The notes beneath the pieces were generated by a model. It was not told the origin of the DNA. It did not search any database and saw only the letters and a program-made list of their open reading frames with translations. A program made the translations under genes and the position numbers. A stretch of DNA of 11,003 bases from Sulfidibacterium sp964598065 (GTDB lineage: Bacteria > Bacteroidota > Bacteroidia > Bacteroidales > F082). Within the stretch, counting starts at the first letter, position 1, and each line of letters begins with the position of its first letter. The DNA is taken from positions 1 to 11,003 of the forward strand of contig CAZRAW010000072.1 in NCBI GenBank assembly GCA_964598065.1, given 5' to 3'. Positions 1 to 7,271 of the stretch are shown here, piece after piece.

Positions 1-26
1 ATTATACAATTTTTCCTCAATAGCAG

Positions 27-1235
27 TCATATTAATTCGTAACAGTACCTAAGGACACCGCCCACAACGCCCATGGAAGCAAAACAATCTATTTCGGTAA
101 ACTTCATGCGCATACATTCGAGCAGTTCGAGGGTACTGGCATTGTCAATTTTACCCTCGTCCATATCTTTTTTCCAGTAAGGATACAGTATTTGTCCCAG
201 CCTGCCTGGCGACAACCCCGAAATAGCATCCTCATTTAAAACAGCGAGGTGAAAAATCCAGGTCAGCTGCAGCGCATCATGAAAATCACGGGGACTGTTT
301 TCCGACAGCCAGTCGAGCCTTTCGGCGATGGCAAGATATTCCTTCCGCTGATTTTCATCTTTTTCGAGACCGGCCATAAACCGGGCTTCACCGGCATAGT
401 TTTGAACCCACTTTTGAAGACCCTGCATCACCGTTTCCACCGATTTATAAAAATAAATCCTATCCATATCCGGGAAACCGGCAGAGTTGTCCAGCTTTTC
501 TTTACAAATATTGATAATTCCATCGATTCCGTATTGTAACGGATAGTAGTAATTGATGACTTCGCGACCTTGCGGCAAAGTGTAACCTGAATCGAACATA
601 CAGATGACCGCCCGCATAATTTCCTCTTTGGTATTGTATCCGGGAACCATCTGTTCGTATTTATGTCCCACATCGTCCACCGATTTGTTGTGCCATTTTT
701 TGGCCACTTTAAGCAGCATGGGCATCTCTTCCTTTCGCATACCGAATTTTCCGGCAATCGACATCACACTGCCCACACTTTGGGTAACATTGCCGCCACC
801 CTGCCCCATAGTAGTTACTTCATCGGCGCTCACTTTGCCGGCTTCCATGGCTTCGCGGTACATTTCATCTTCTTTAGCAAGAAAAAAGGCCTCCGAAAGC
901 CAGGGCATCGGGTAAGAACCTCTCATGTAGTTTGCCTTTCCCATCGCCAGCAACTCTCCGGGATAAATGGTGGGCGTAAGATGTTCGAAACCCGCTCTCA
1001 GCGCTTCAGCCCTTCGCACCACCGGCACCTCCCCTTCCAGCTCGTCCCATCTACGGGTGTACCAATAAGGGAACTCCATGGAGGCCGATGACTTCGTATC
1101 GAAATACAGGTTACGGATTTTATCAACTCTCGGAGTGGGCTTTTTGTTTATTTCACGGGCAAAACTATTTCCACGGGGAGCCTTGCCATAATAATTCGTC
1201 GCAGGGCATGACATAAATTCATTGGTTTTCAACAT
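27..1235 (-). pseudogene. hpdB: Glycyl-radical arylacetate decarboxylase (4-hydroxyphenylacetate decarboxylase-like large subunit), C-terminally truncated
   Basis: The 402-residue product matches the N-terminal half of the PFL-like glycyl radical enzymes and most resembles, from memory, clostridial 4-hydroxyphenylacetate decarboxylase. Telling segments are MEFPYWYTRRWDELEGEVPV, RGSYPMPWLSEAFF, SIAGKFGMRKEE, MFDSGYTLPQGREVINYYYP, NEDAISG and TEIDCFASMGVVGGVL. Family members make p-cresol, skatole or toluene from aryl acetates in strict anaerobes and are about 800-900 residues long. Here similarity stops after GGVL, where the family continues SGNTFN. Eight unrelated residues and a TGA follow. 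The catalytic cysteine loop and C-terminal glycyl-radical loop are therefore absent, and the product cannot be catalytic alone. The start chosen is the ATG at 1235; an in-frame TTG at 1265 and an ATG at 1184 are alternatives. No small subunit or activase is visible; in clostridia they lie downstream, here outside the window. The aryl substrate cannot be decided from this half. Confidence 0.75.
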
Positions 1236-1281
1236 AATAGCACAATAAAATGAATTAAGGAACAAATGATTTTTACGTTGC

Positions 1282-1289
1282 CAAAATTA
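1282..1289 (-). promoter_or_regulatory. -7 promoter box upstream of the truncated hpdB
   Basis: Read on the minus strand this is TAATTTTG, a perfect Bacteroidota -7 box (TAnnTTTG), about 47 bp before the ATG at 1235. There is no -33 TTTG at the usual 17-21 bp spacing, but a TTTG lies 12 bp upstream. That TTTG sits in the tRNA-like fragment at 1303-1326, so the promoter may have formed or been captured at the junction. Confidence 0.4.
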
Positions 1290-1302
1290 CGAATAAAACA
1301 GC

Positions 1303-1326
1303 AAAGAGAGCCGGGAATTGAACCCG
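1303..1326 (-). pseudogene. Fragment of a tRNA gene 3' half (T-arm remnant)
   Basis: The minus strand reads CGGG-TTCAATT-CCCG, a T-stem and loop that matches the GGTTCRANTCC consensus exactly, followed by a short acceptor-like CTCTC. Upstream on the same strand (1327-1400) I cannot fold an anticodon arm or D-arm, and there is no matching 5' acceptor strand. It therefore looks like the leftover 3' part of a decayed or disrupted tRNA gene. The T-arm is complete enough to be unlikely by chance, but a chance match cannot be excluded. Confidence 0.4.
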
Positions 1327-1489
1327 TGGCCAGGACAAACGTATCATAAACTTTTTAAAAGTGGGTAATCAGGCAAAAACAAAAGTAGGGCGATTTATAA
1401 CAAAATATACTAAAGTGGACAATTGTAAAAAATGACTATTATTTACTAATGACACCATATATAACTGACATATAATGCTATAAACAAGA

Positions 1490-1520
1490 AAAGAGAGCTA
1501 ATCAACAATTAAGTCTCTTT
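1490..1520 (-). terminator. Possible terminator hairpin downstream of tRNA-Arg
   Basis: On the minus strand AAAGAGA (1520-1514) pairs with TCTCTTT (1496-1490). The stem can extend inward through CTTAAT/ATTAG with small bulges, and a T-rich run follows. It is placed to end the tRNA-Arg transcript. The stem is AT-rich and weak, so this is tentative. Confidence 0.35.
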
Positions 1521-1529
1521 GCAATTTGC

Positions 1530-1588
1530 GATCCAGGCGGGATTATTGCATGATCCCTTCCGCTCTTATCCGTGATCCAGGCGGGATT
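1530..1588. repeat. 15-bp direct repeat of the tRNA-Arg 3' end (attachment-site-like)
   Basis: GATCCAGGCGGGATT occurs at 1530-1544 and again at 1574-1588, offset by 44 bp. The second copy is part of the tRNA-Arg gene (T-arm and 3' acceptor strand). The first lies beyond the tRNA 3' end, the side on which tRNA-targeting integrases leave a duplicated core. With 29 bp between the copies it cannot flank a living element. It may be the scar of an excised or deleted one, or the stub of a second tRNA-Arg copy. Confidence 0.55.
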
Positions 1589-1646
1589 CGAACCCACGAC
1601 CCGCAGCTTAGAAGGCTGCTGCTCTATCCAACTGAGCTACTGGACC
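1573..1646 (-). tRNA. tRNA-Arg (anticodon UCU)
   Basis: The minus strand folds as a standard cloverleaf. The acceptor is GGTCCAG/CTGGATC with one G-T pair. The D-arm is GCTC...GAGC. The anticodon stem is GCAGC/GCTGC with loop CTTCTAA, giving anticodon TCT, which reads AGA and AGG codons. The T-arm is GTGGG-TTCGAAT-CCCGC and the discriminator base is A. CCA is not encoded and must be added after transcription. The 3' end is duplicated downstream at 1530-1544. Confidence 0.95.
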
Positions 1647-1747
1647 AAAAAACTATAAATCAGGAGGTGAACCATCACTTGCCCTTTTTTGAAATGTACG
1701 GAAAACCCACAACTTTTGTGAACAAGACTCCTGATAAATTAGCAGCG

Positions 1748-1755
1748 CAAAAGTA
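1748..1755 (-). promoter_or_regulatory. -7 promoter box for tRNA-Arg
   Basis: On the minus strand this reads TACTTTTG, a perfect TAnnTTTG box, about 100 bp upstream of the mature tRNA 5' end. It implies a leader that must be removed by RNase P. No other good box lies closer to the tRNA. Confidence 0.4.
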
Positions 1756-1943
1756 TAAAATATCTGCAATATAAAAAGTGAAAAACCTCTGCCATATCTT
1801 TATTATTCTTCCATTCCATCTCCGGTAAGGAAAAGAGAGGTAATTCTTCGAAAAAATACAGCCTCCCGGCCCTAAAGCCAGGTATAACAAGACTAAGTGC
1901 AAAACAAATGAAAGTAATAACCGGGTTTTGTAAATAATTTTCT

Positions 1944-1951
1944 TAGCTTTG
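1944..1951 (+). promoter_or_regulatory. -7 promoter box for the hybrid sensor kinase
   Basis: TAGCTTTG fits TAnnTTTG and lies about 112 bp before the kinase ATG, implying a leader of roughly 105 nt. A TTTG at 1927-1930 is 13 bp upstream, shorter than the usual -33 to -7 spacing. Confidence 0.4.
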
Positions 1952-2063
1952 AAATTTGTAATTTATTATTTCTTAAATAATAAAGGGAAAAGACAACTTG
2001 AAAAATACGAGCTAATCTAATGAAATTGTTCTTTGGGTCGGGCTCCTTTTTAATAACGATATA

Positions 2064-4562
2064 ATGAACAAAGAACGTGAGGGATTAAAGAAAAAAGTTA
2101 CGGAAACCGAGCAATCGGAGACAAATATGAAAAATTTAATCAATAACCATGAAGCTTCTGTTTGGTTTCTCGACAAAGATTTACGCTATGTGATTTTTAA
2201 TGACCTTTATGCTAACATTCACCATGCCGTATATGGAACCGACATTAAAAAAGACATGAATGCCCTTGACATCCCCGATTCCGGGTTACAAACTTTCTGG
2301 AAATCAAAATACGATGCCGTTTTAAAAGGCAAAAAGCTGATTTTTGAATCTTCCGAAATTATTAATAATGAATCTCACTATTTTAAAGTGCAACTGTATC
2401 CCATGATAGTGGATAATAAAATTGCAGGCGTTTCAGCCATTAGCCATGAGATTACGAAGGATAGACAAATCGAAAGTGCATTAAACAAAAGCAAAGAAAT
2501 ATATAGAGGTCTTTTTCAATCCATGCAAAGTGGAGTAGCCATTTATGAAGTGAGAAATAATGGCGAAGACTTTATCTTTACAGATATAAACCCGGCGGGA
2601 GAAAAGATTGAAAAGGTCAATCGTAACCAGTTGATGGGTAAAAATGTTCTTGAAGCATTTCCCGGTATAAAAAAGTTTGGACTTTTTGAGGTGTTTCAAA
2701 AAGTTTGGAAGACGGGGAAACCTGAATATTTCCCAATCTCATTTTACAAAGACAACAGAATATCCGGTTGGCGTGAAAACCATGTTTTTAAGCTGGATAC
2801 GGGAGAAATTGTGGCTGTGTATGATGATATCACCAAACGGAAACAGGCTGAAGAAGAGCTTCGTAAAAGTAAAAATCATTTGCGAAGCCTCATCGATGAA
2901 ATAGAGCAGAACAAGGAGAAATTTAAAAAACTTTCTCTGCTAAAAAATGCTATTCTCGAAAGCCCTCAGGGAATTATAGTCTTTGCTTTGGATAAACACT
3001 ATTGCTATCTCGACTTTACCATATCCCATAAAAAGACCATGAAAGAAATATGGGGTGTTGATATTAAAGTGGGAGATAACATGCTCGGTTATATAAAAGA
3101 TGATACCGACAGGGAAAAAGCCAAAATTAATTTCGACCGGGCTTTAAACGGCAAAAGCATTGTTTTGCATGAGCAATATGGTGATGAAAAGTTGAAGCGA
3201 ACATTTTACGAAAACCGCTACAGTCCGGTTTATGATGAAGAAAATAACATCACCGGGCTGGCAGTTTATGTTATCGACATTACCTACCAAAAAGAAATTG
3301 AGCTGAAGCTTAAGCAACAAGTTGTTGAATATACCGCTTTAAATGAAAATTACAAAAGACTCAACAAAGAGTTAACGGAAAATTATCAGGAACTGGAGCA
3401 AACCAATATTGAATTAAATATAGCCAAGGAGGAGGCAGAAAAAAGCAACCGCCTGAAATCCGCTTTTTTACGCAACATGAGTCACGAAATCCGTACGCCC
3501 ATGAATGCTATTCTTGGTTTTTGCGATTTGTTAAAAGAACCTCGTTTTACGCCACAGGAACAACAAGAGTACGTTGATATGATCCGGAAAAGCAGTAAAC
3601 GCATGTTGAATACCGTTCACAGCTTAATGGAAATATCGATGATTGAATCGGGCCTTATCAAACTTTCTTTTTTCGAAATTAATATAGAGGAACTGTTAAA
3701 CTCCGTTTTCGCTTTGTTCAAACCGGAAGCAGAAAAAAAAGGATTACAGATGATAAAGCATTATCCATCAAACCGGGGGAGAACGCTGACCACCGATAAG
3801 GAAAAGTTATTAAAGATACTGTCTTATCTAATAAAAAACGCCGTTAAATATACACACACCGGAAGTATAGAGCTGGGATATTCAACACAGGCTAATGATT
3901 TTCTGTTTTATGTAAAAGACACCGGTATAGGAATCTCAAAAGACAAACAGGAAGCCATTTTCGACTATTTTGTACAAGCTGATTTAATGGCCACAAAAGT
4001 TTACGAAGGCAACGGGCTGGGCTTATCCATATCCAAAGCTTTTGTGGAAATGCTGGGAGGTAAAATTTGGGTTGAATCCAAAGAAGGAGCCGGTTCACAA
4101 TTTTATTTTACCGTTCCCTTTGTCTCTAAGGGAGTTGAAGTAGATAAATACAAAAAGAAACATTATGGGTTAGCAAATAAAAAGCTTAAAATATTGGTTG
4201 TTGACAGGGAATACTCACCGGCCTCTTTTGTTAATATTATATTGCAGGAAGTGGCAGAAGAAATTTTACATGCAAAAACCGGAGCAAAAGCCATTAAAAT
4301 TTGCCGGAATCATCCGGACATTGATTTAATATTAATGGATATAAACCTGCCGGATGCAAGCGGATTGGACACCGTTATGAAAATCAGAACCTTCAATAAA
4401 GATGTTGTCATTATTGCCCAATCGTTCCAGCCGCTTCCCGATGATGGCAAAGTGGCCAAAGAAGCCGGATGTGATGGCGCAATCTCCAAATCACTTCCTC
4501 AGGAAGAGCTGCTGAAATTAATTGAAAAACTGATAAAGCCTGATGCCGGAAGCTCAAAATAA
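2064..4562 (+). CDS. Hybrid sensor histidine kinase with three PAS domains and a C-terminal receiver
   Basis: This 832-residue protein senses an unknown signal and relays phosphate from histidine to aspartate. Domains in order: PAS about 22-138, PAS about 145-262, PAS about 292-412, a coiled coil about 415-465, HisKA with phospho-acceptor His474 in FLRNMSHEIRTPMNA, a HATPase domain and a receiver about 708-825. The HATPase has N-box Asn592, G1 box DTGIGIS from Asp619 and G2 box GNGLGL at 649-654. The receiver has phospho-acceptor Asp759 in LILMDINLPD and Lys809 in AISKS. The usual acidic pair is DRE (Asp714-Glu716), and the switch threonine position looks like Ser in AQSF. No signal peptide or membrane segment is visible, so sensing is probably cytoplasmic. 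No response regulator or output gene is adjacent, so it is an orphan whose partner lies elsewhere. The ATG is preceded by a normal A/T-rich leader without a Shine-Dalgarno. Confidence 0.92.
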   Translation: MNKEREGLKKKVTETEQSETNMKNLINNHEASVWFLDKDLRYVIFNDLYANIHHAVYGTDIKKDMNALDIPDSGLQTFWKSKYDAVLKGKKLIFESSEIINNESHYFKVQLYPMIVDNKIAGVSAISHEITKDRQIESALNKSKEIYRGLFQSMQSGVAIYEVRNNGEDFIFTDINPAGEKIEKVNRNQLMGKNVLEAFPGIKKFGLFEVFQKVWKTGKPEYFPISFYKDNRISGWRENHVFKLDTGEIVAVYDDITKRKQAEEELRKSKNHLRSLIDEIEQNKEKFKKLSLLKNAILESPQGIIVFALDKHYCYLDFTISHKKTMKEIWGVDIKVGDNMLGYIKDDTDREKAKINFDRALNGKSIVLHEQYGDEKLKRTFYENRYSPVYDEENNITGLAVYVIDITYQKEIELKLKQQVVEYTALNENYKRLNKELTENYQELEQTNIELNIAKEEAEKSNRLKSAFLRNMSHEIRTPMNAILGFCDLLKEPRFTPQEQQEYVDMIRKSSKRMLNTVHSLMEISMIESGLIKLSFFEINIEELLNSVFALFKPEAEKKGLQMIKHYPSNRGRTLTTDKEKLLKILSYLIKNAVKYTHTGSIELGYSTQANDFLFYVKDTGIGISKDKQEAIFDYFVQADLMATKVYEGNGLGLSISKAFVEMLGGKIWVESKEGAGSQFYFTVPFVSKGVEVDKYKKKHYGLANKKLKILVVDREYSPASFVNIILQEVAEEILHAKTGAKAIKICRNHPDIDLILMDINLPDASGLDTVMKIRTFNKDVVIIAQSFQPLPDDGKVAKEAGCDGAISKSLPQEELLKLIEKLIKPDAGSSK

Positions 4563-4653
4563 GACACTCCCCTCCTCCCGCATCACTTATAGCAGCGATT
4601 AACCGGTAAAAAAATTTATTCGGTAATGGCAATTTCAACGTAGTTGATTCTTT

Positions 4654-5484
4654 TTACAGCAACCCGTTGCTTTGGAGTATACGTTCCATTTGTTGTTGTA
4701 AAGCCCGTGCTTTTTCACCGGCTTTATCGGCAAAATCTTTTCCCTCAGAAGCATACAAAATTCCCCGCGACGAGTTGACTAACAGTCCGCAATGGTCATT
4801 CATGCCATAACGAGCCACCTCCTCCAGGCTACCGCCCTGTGCACCCACACCCGGAACCAGCAGAAAATTGTCCGGCACCAGTTTACGCACCTTCGCCAGC
4901 TCCTGCGCCCGCGTGGCTCCTACAACATACATAAGCTGGTCGCTCGTTCCCCAGTAGCGGGACGTTTCCAATACTTTTTCGTATAACTTCCGGCCGCTCT
5001 TATCTTCAAAATACTGAAAATCAGCAGCAGACGGATTGGATGTCAACGCAAGTAAAACAGCCCATTTATCTTTAAAATTCAAAAAAGGCATCACCGTATC
5101 CTGTCCCATATATGGCGAAAGCGTTACGGCATCCACATCAAGTTGTTCAAAAAAAGTACGGGCATACATCTTGGAAGTATTGCCGATGTCGCCGCGCTTG
5201 GCATCGGCTATCAAAAATATTTCAGGGCTTTTCGACCGAATGTAATTCACCGTCTTTTTCAGGCTTTCCCAGCCCACAGCGCCCAAAACCTCATAAAAAG
5301 CCAGATTTGGCTTGTAAGCAACTGCAAATGGCAGCGTAGCGTCCACAATAGCACGGTTAAAAGCAAAAACAGGGTCGTCTTCCGAAAGCAAATGTTTTGG
5401 AATTCTATCCATGTCGGTATCCAGCCCGACGCACAGGAAGGATTTCTTTTTCCGGATATGTCCGAAAAGTTCCCGGTAAGTCAT
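4654..5484 (-). CDS. pyrF: Orotidine 5'-phosphate decarboxylase, type 2
   Basis: PyrF converts orotidine 5'-monophosphate to UMP, the last step of de novo pyrimidine synthesis, in the cytoplasm. The signature IADAKRGDIGNT is present, with the catalytic charged residues Asp94, Lys96 and Asp99. Other features fit the longer type-2 branch: FLCVGLDTD near the N-terminus, AYKPNLAFYE, TLSPYMG, LALTSNPSA and the phosphate-binding region LLVPGVGAQGG. At 276 residues the length is normal. The ATG at 5484 gives the usual MTYRELF start; an in-frame ATG at 5532 would add 16 basic and aromatic residues and overlaps the probable promoter. prfA lies upstream on the same strand across a 187-bp gap, and the sensor kinase converges from the other side. 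The gap and a promoter-like box just before the gene suggest pyrF can be transcribed on its own. Confidence 0.95.
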   Translation of the reverse strand: MTYRELFGHIRKKKSFLCVGLDTDMDRIPKHLLSEDDPVFAFNRAIVDATLPFAVAYKPNLAFYEVLGAVGWESLKKTVNYIRSKSPEIFLIADAKRGDIGNTSKMYARTFFEQLDVDAVTLSPYMGQDTVMPFLNFKDKWAVLLALTSNPSAADFQYFEDKSGRKLYEKVLETSRYWGTSDQLMYVVGATRAQELAKVRKLVPDNFLLVPGVGAQGGSLEEVARYGMNDHCGLLVNSSRGILYASEGKDFADKAGEKARALQQQMERILQSNGLL

Positions 5485-5498
5485 TTCGTTTCGTACCT

Positions 5499-5506
5499 TA
5501 AATTTA
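5499..5506 (-). promoter_or_regulatory. Possible -7 box for pyrF
   Basis: TAAATTTA, one base off TAnnTTTG, ends 15 bp before the chosen pyrF ATG, with a TTTG 12 bp further upstream. If used, the ATG at 5532 would lie upstream of transcription, which supports the start at 5484. It is an imperfect match. Confidence 0.25.
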
Positions 5507-5671
5507 TACTTTTTTTGCCAAAAAAAACGCAAATTACAATAACCAAATCACAAATAAATCTCAAACCCGAAAAAAAATTCAAAACGAGCCGCCGCCGGTT
5601 TTGTCATTCAATATTTAGACATTGTGTTTATTTGTCTTTTATGATTTGATATTTGCCTTTCCCGGATGACG

Positions 5672-6748
5672 TTATTCAAATTCTTCTTTCAACCGCTCGG
5701 CATTTTCCGCCATCTGCAGTTTATCAATCAATTCCTGTATATCGCCGTCAATAATCGGCTGCAGATTATAGAGTGTCAGGCCAATACGATGGTCGGTAAC
5801 CCTGCCCTGCGGCCAGTTGTAAGTCCTGATTTTTGCAGAACGGTCGCCGGTGGAAACCATGGTTTTCCGTTTGGAGGACATCTCTTCCAGATATTTGTTG
5901 TATTCCTTTTCGTAAAGACGGGTACGTAATACTTTCATGGCTTTGGCGAGGTTTTTAATCTGCGATTTCTCATCCTGACAGGTAACCACAATGCCCGACG
6001 GGATATGCGTGAGACGGATGGCGGAATAGGTCGTATTCACCGACTGTCCGCCCGGCCCGGAAGAACAGTAAGTATCCTTTCGGATATCTTTATCGTGTAA
6101 TTCCACATCAAATTCATCCGCTTCCGGAAGTACCACCACCGAAGCTGCCGAAGTATGAATACGTCCCTGCGTTTCCGTTTTCGGAACGCGCTGCACGCGG
6201 TGCACCCCCGACTCAAATTTCAGCGTACCGTAAGCCCCACTGCCTGTCACATTAAATACAATCGCTTTAAAACCGCCGGCAGTTCCCTCGTTCAGCTCCA
6301 CAACATCCACATTCCAACCTTTGGTTTCGCAATATTTCTGATACATCCGGAACAAGTCGCCGGCAAAAATGGAAGCCTCATCGCCGCCCGTGCCCGCTCT
6401 GATTTCCATCACCGCATTTTTACTATCCTGCGGGTCTTTGGGAATCAGCAACAGCCTGATTTGCTCCTCCATTTCTTTCAGCTTCGGTTGAAGTTCTTCC
6501 AGCTCCTCTTTGGCCATTTCCCGAAATTCAGGGTCTTTTTCATTCTTCAGAATCTCCCTCGCATTTTCGATGTTCCCCAGCAGATTTTTATACGTTTTAT
6601 ATGCCCGAGCCACCGGCTCCAGCTCTTTATAATCCTTGTTAAGCTTCACAAAATGCTTCATATCCGCCATCGCAGCCGGGTCGCTCATTTGCTCGGCAAT
6701 CTCCTCCCAACGGTTCTTAATGGCCTCCAGCTTCTCTAAAATTTCCAC
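5672..6748 (-). CDS. prfA: Peptide chain release factor 1
   Basis: RF1 recognises UAA and UAG stop codons in the ribosomal A site and triggers release of the finished peptide. The 358-residue protein has the full-length RF1 layout. A helical N-terminal domain comes first, then RAGTGGDEASIF at about 117-128. The codon-recognition loop has PKT (189-191), matching the RF1-type PxT rather than the RF2-type SPF. The catalytic GGQ at 233-235 lies in SSGPGGQSVNTT, where the Gln is the methylation site in other bacteria. The conserved tail TYNWPQGRVTDHRIG is present. The start is GTG at 6748; no in-frame ATG lies between it and the promoter, and the next Met is residue 21. prfA diverges from nusB across 585 bp and precedes pyrF on the same strand. 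Confidence 0.97.
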   Translation of the reverse strand: MEILEKLEAIKNRWEEIAEQMSDPAAMADMKHFVKLNKDYKELEPVARAYKTYKNLLGNIENAREILKNEKDPEFREMAKEELEELQPKLKEMEEQIRLLLIPKDPQDSKNAVMEIRAGTGGDEASIFAGDLFRMYQKYCETKGWNVDVVELNEGTAGGFKAIVFNVTGSGAYGTLKFESGVHRVQRVPKTETQGRIHTSAASVVVLPEADEFDVELHDKDIRKDTYCSSGPGGQSVNTTYSAIRLTHIPSGIVVTCQDEKSQIKNLAKAMKVLRTRLYEKEYNKYLEEMSSKRKTMVSTGDRSAKIRTYNWPQGRVTDHRIGLTLYNLQPIIDGDIQELIDKLQMAENAERLKEEFE

Positions 6749-6767
6749 AGTTTATTTGTTTTGTCGG

Positions 6768-6775
6768 CAAAGATA
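6768..6775 (-). promoter_or_regulatory. -7 promoter box for prfA
   Basis: The minus strand reads TATCTTTG, a perfect TAnnTTTG, ending 19 bp before the GTG start. The leader would be very short, about 15 nt, which supports GTG as the start. A TTTG stands 12 bp upstream, inside the motif TTTGCCGGC. Confidence 0.5.
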
Positions 6776-6872
6776 ATAAACTGCCGGCAAAGCGCCCGGA
6801 TCAAAACAGGAAGGCAGGGGAATCTCTTGTGAAGGATGTTCTTTTGGGCAGCGGCCGGGCTATCCGCTATAG

Positions 6873-6967
6873 TCCCGCCGGCAAAAGAGGTGTTCCGCTA
6901 CGGCAGTCTGAGAGCTTCCGAAGGTCGCTTCTGCCTGCCTGCTCCACATCCTCTTTCGCCGGTGGGA
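6873..6967. repeat. Long inverted repeat able to form an 18-bp hairpin
   Basis: The arm at 6873-6890 (TCCCGCCGGCAAAAGAGG) pairs with 6950-6967 (CCTCTTTCGCCGGTGGGA), 16 of 18 positions being complementary. One of the two mismatches would be a G-U pair in RNA. Inside the 59-nt loop, GGCAG (6902-6906) pairs with CTGCC (6931-6935) and encloses CTTCCGAAG. The GC-rich composition contrasts with the AT-rich flanks. It resembles the dispersed hairpin repeats of bacterial intergenic regions, but other copies cannot be checked here. Confidence 0.55.
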
Positions 6968-7053
6968 GCTGTCGCTTCTATCCCTGCTGCAACTACCTGA
7001 TAAATAATAAGATAAAAGAAACAAGATAAAAGATGTTGATGCCTGAATAGCGT

Positions 7054-7149
7054 TGACAAATGATAAGTAACAATTGCTTGACCACTGTATGACAACCGTA
7101 TGACAACTGTTTGACTATTGCCTGACTATCGTCTGACCATTGCCTGACC
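7054..7149. repeat. Tandem array of 11-bp TGACNAYYGYN units
   Basis: Seven units abut exactly from 7068 to 7144: TAACAATTGCT, TGACCACTGTA, TGACAACCGTA, TGACAACTGTT, TGACTATTGCC, TGACTATCGTC and TGACCATTGCC. A partial TGACC follows at 7145. A further TGACAAATGAT at 7054-7064 is set off by three extra bases. Positions 3, 4, 6 and 9 never vary, position 2 varies once, and positions 7, 8 and 10 are always pyrimidines. Stops in the readable frames and the 11-bp period argue against coding. Confidence 0.85.
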
Positions 7150-7271
7150 CTTTTAACTTCCCCTCTCCAACGGATTTACAATTAGTGTGGCACCACCGGG
7201 AAATAACATCTGAATCTTAAAAACTACTCAAATACGTCATTAGAATTTTTAGTCATGAAAAAAAGCGTGGC

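Larger units (their letters stand above)
1236..1572. other. AT-rich intergenic stretch with tRNA debris
   Basis: No credible gene is seen between the truncated hpdB and tRNA-Arg. The stretch holds the hpdB -7 box, the T-arm remnant, a terminator-like hairpin near 1490-1520 and the duplicated tRNA 3' end at 1530-1544. The middle part (about 1380-1480) is strongly AT-rich, with runs such as ATATATAACTGACATATAAT. Lying at the 3' side of a tRNA gene, it resembles a scar of past integration events. Confidence 0.5.
1647..2063. other. Intergenic region between tRNA-Arg and the sensor kinase
   Basis: This divergent region of about 417 bp shows no convincing coding sequence: short open frames exist on both strands but read as low-complexity translations without family resemblance. 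It carries the tRNA-Arg promoter-like box at 1748-1755 and the kinase box at 1944-1951. I see nothing else in it. Confidence 0.5.

Noticed and set aside
1526..1774. 82-residue plus-strand frame over tRNA-Arg
   Set aside because: It is the antisense of the tRNA gene; the RDPGGIRTHDPQLRR-like translation is a well-known artefact of tRNA loci.
4590..4640. Possible bidirectional terminator between the kinase and pyrF
   Set aside because: ACCG/CGGT with TAAA/TTTA can pair only with bulges, and no convincing T-run follows on either strand.
5485..5532. Upstream ATG extending PyrF by 16 residues
   Set aside because: The extension is not typical of PyrF, and it overlaps the probable promoter and poly-T run; the start at 5484 fits the family.
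6829..7095. Open frames on both strands across the GC-rich prfA-nusB segment
   Set aside because: Both translations are dense in Arg, Ser, Pro and Cys, have no family resemblance, and lie over inverted repeats that explain the openness.
7068..7149. CRISPR-like array
   Set aside because: The units are 11 bp, abut without spacers, and no cas genes are present.
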